Of a stretch of 64,000 bases of DNA, positions 63,878-64,000 are shown piece after piece (the first letter of the stretch is position 1; every line of letters begins with the position of its first letter). A program made the translations under genes and the position numbers. The stretch is from Occultella glacieicola (GTDB lineage Bacteria > Actinomycetota > Actinomycetes > Actinomycetales > Beutenbergiaceae), in contig NZ_SMNA01000015.1 of assembly GCF_004353825.1 (NCBI RefSeq), positions 62,001-126,000 of the forward strand, read 5' to 3'. The notes below the pieces were generated by a model. That model did not search any database and was not told the origin of the DNA. It worked only from the letters and a program-made list of their open reading frames with translations.

Positions 63878-63951
63878 CGACCCCGACCGGACTTGAACCG
63901 GCGACCTCCGCCGTGACAGGGCGGCGCTCTAACCAACTGAGCTACGGGGCC
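63878..63951 (-). tRNA. tRNA-Asp (anticodon GTC)
   Basis: 74 bases. The acceptor stem GGCCCCG pairs with CGGGGTC (one G-T), the D arm has AGCTCAGTTGGTTAGAGC, the anticodon loop CTGTCAC gives GTC, and the T arm is CCGGTTCAAGTCCGG. CCA is not encoded. TAGACT (complement of 63966-63971), 14 bases upstream, is a likely -10 box. Confidence 0.96.
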
Positions 63952-64000
63952 TCAGGTGAGGCTTGAGTCTACGTGTGATGCAATTGTGGTGCGTACCCCC

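Noticed and set aside
63760-63951. tRNA genes as an integration site for an element
   Set aside because: No integrase, no repeated tRNA 3' end and no compositional change were seen in the window.

Overview
The window is about 70% G+C, densely coded, and full of GTG starts and 1-4 base stop/start overlaps. Together with DUF3073, the GerW-like protein, holin-X/DUF3618, two [4Fe-4S]/PurM-type purine genes and twin-arginine signals this points to a Gram-positive actinomycete, most likely of the order Micrococcales. The family cannot be fixed from the sequence alone. No phage, transposon, CRISPR array or plasmid feature was seen; it reads as ordinary chromosome with several carbohydrate-utilisation islands.

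Layout. 1-1610 (minus): universal stress protein, two fluoride-channel subunits and a truncated GerW-like gene in one overlapping operon. 1762-5261: a small acidic protein, a HAD phosphatase and purL. 5392-18812: a Tat-exported family 8 polysaccharide lyase; an FBP zinc protein, a TspO-like protein and a pyrimidine-dimer glycosylase; a MarR regulator divergent from an MMPL exporter; an ATP-grasp protein, a glyoxalase-fold protein and a TPR protein; then a 1346-residue Tat-exported multidomain protein of unknown activity, probably a polysaccharide-active enzyme. 18966-22628: a small membrane protein, then gdhA-cutC-sugar kinase.

22792-31110 is a catabolic island: a glycerophosphodiesterase-family enzyme, a lipoprotein and two permeases of a Ugp-type importer (no ATPase gene), two Gfo/Idh/MocA oxidoreductases, a ROK repressor with a palindromic operator, and an S51 peptidase. 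31214-35025: methionine aminopeptidase divergent from an XRE regulator, an MFS exporter, and CorA. 35036-45258 is a second sugar island: GH42 beta-galactosidase, YesL, solute-binding lipoprotein, two permeases and a GH3 glycosidase, divergent from a LacI regulator with CGAAA-N-TTTCG type operators. This arrangement suggests uptake of plant-type oligosaccharides followed by hydrolysis inside the cell.

45527-63951: malic enzyme, RsgA, a 1624-residue secreted nuclease/5'-nucleotidase behind a three-unit PHO box, a sterol-carrier-fold protein behind a symmetric four-box repeat, a membrane protein, an RNB exoribonuclease, purF-purM, DUF3073, DUF3618-holin-X, an FtsX-type ABC exporter, and tRNA-Phe and tRNA-Asp genes each with its own terminator.

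About ten genes carry a -10 like hexamer exactly 6 or 7 bases before an ATG/GTG, which is the signature of leaderless transcripts; this settles several start codons. The best candidates for something undescribed are the 1346-residue exported protein, the symmetric repeat at 53216-53285, and the island at 22792-31110.
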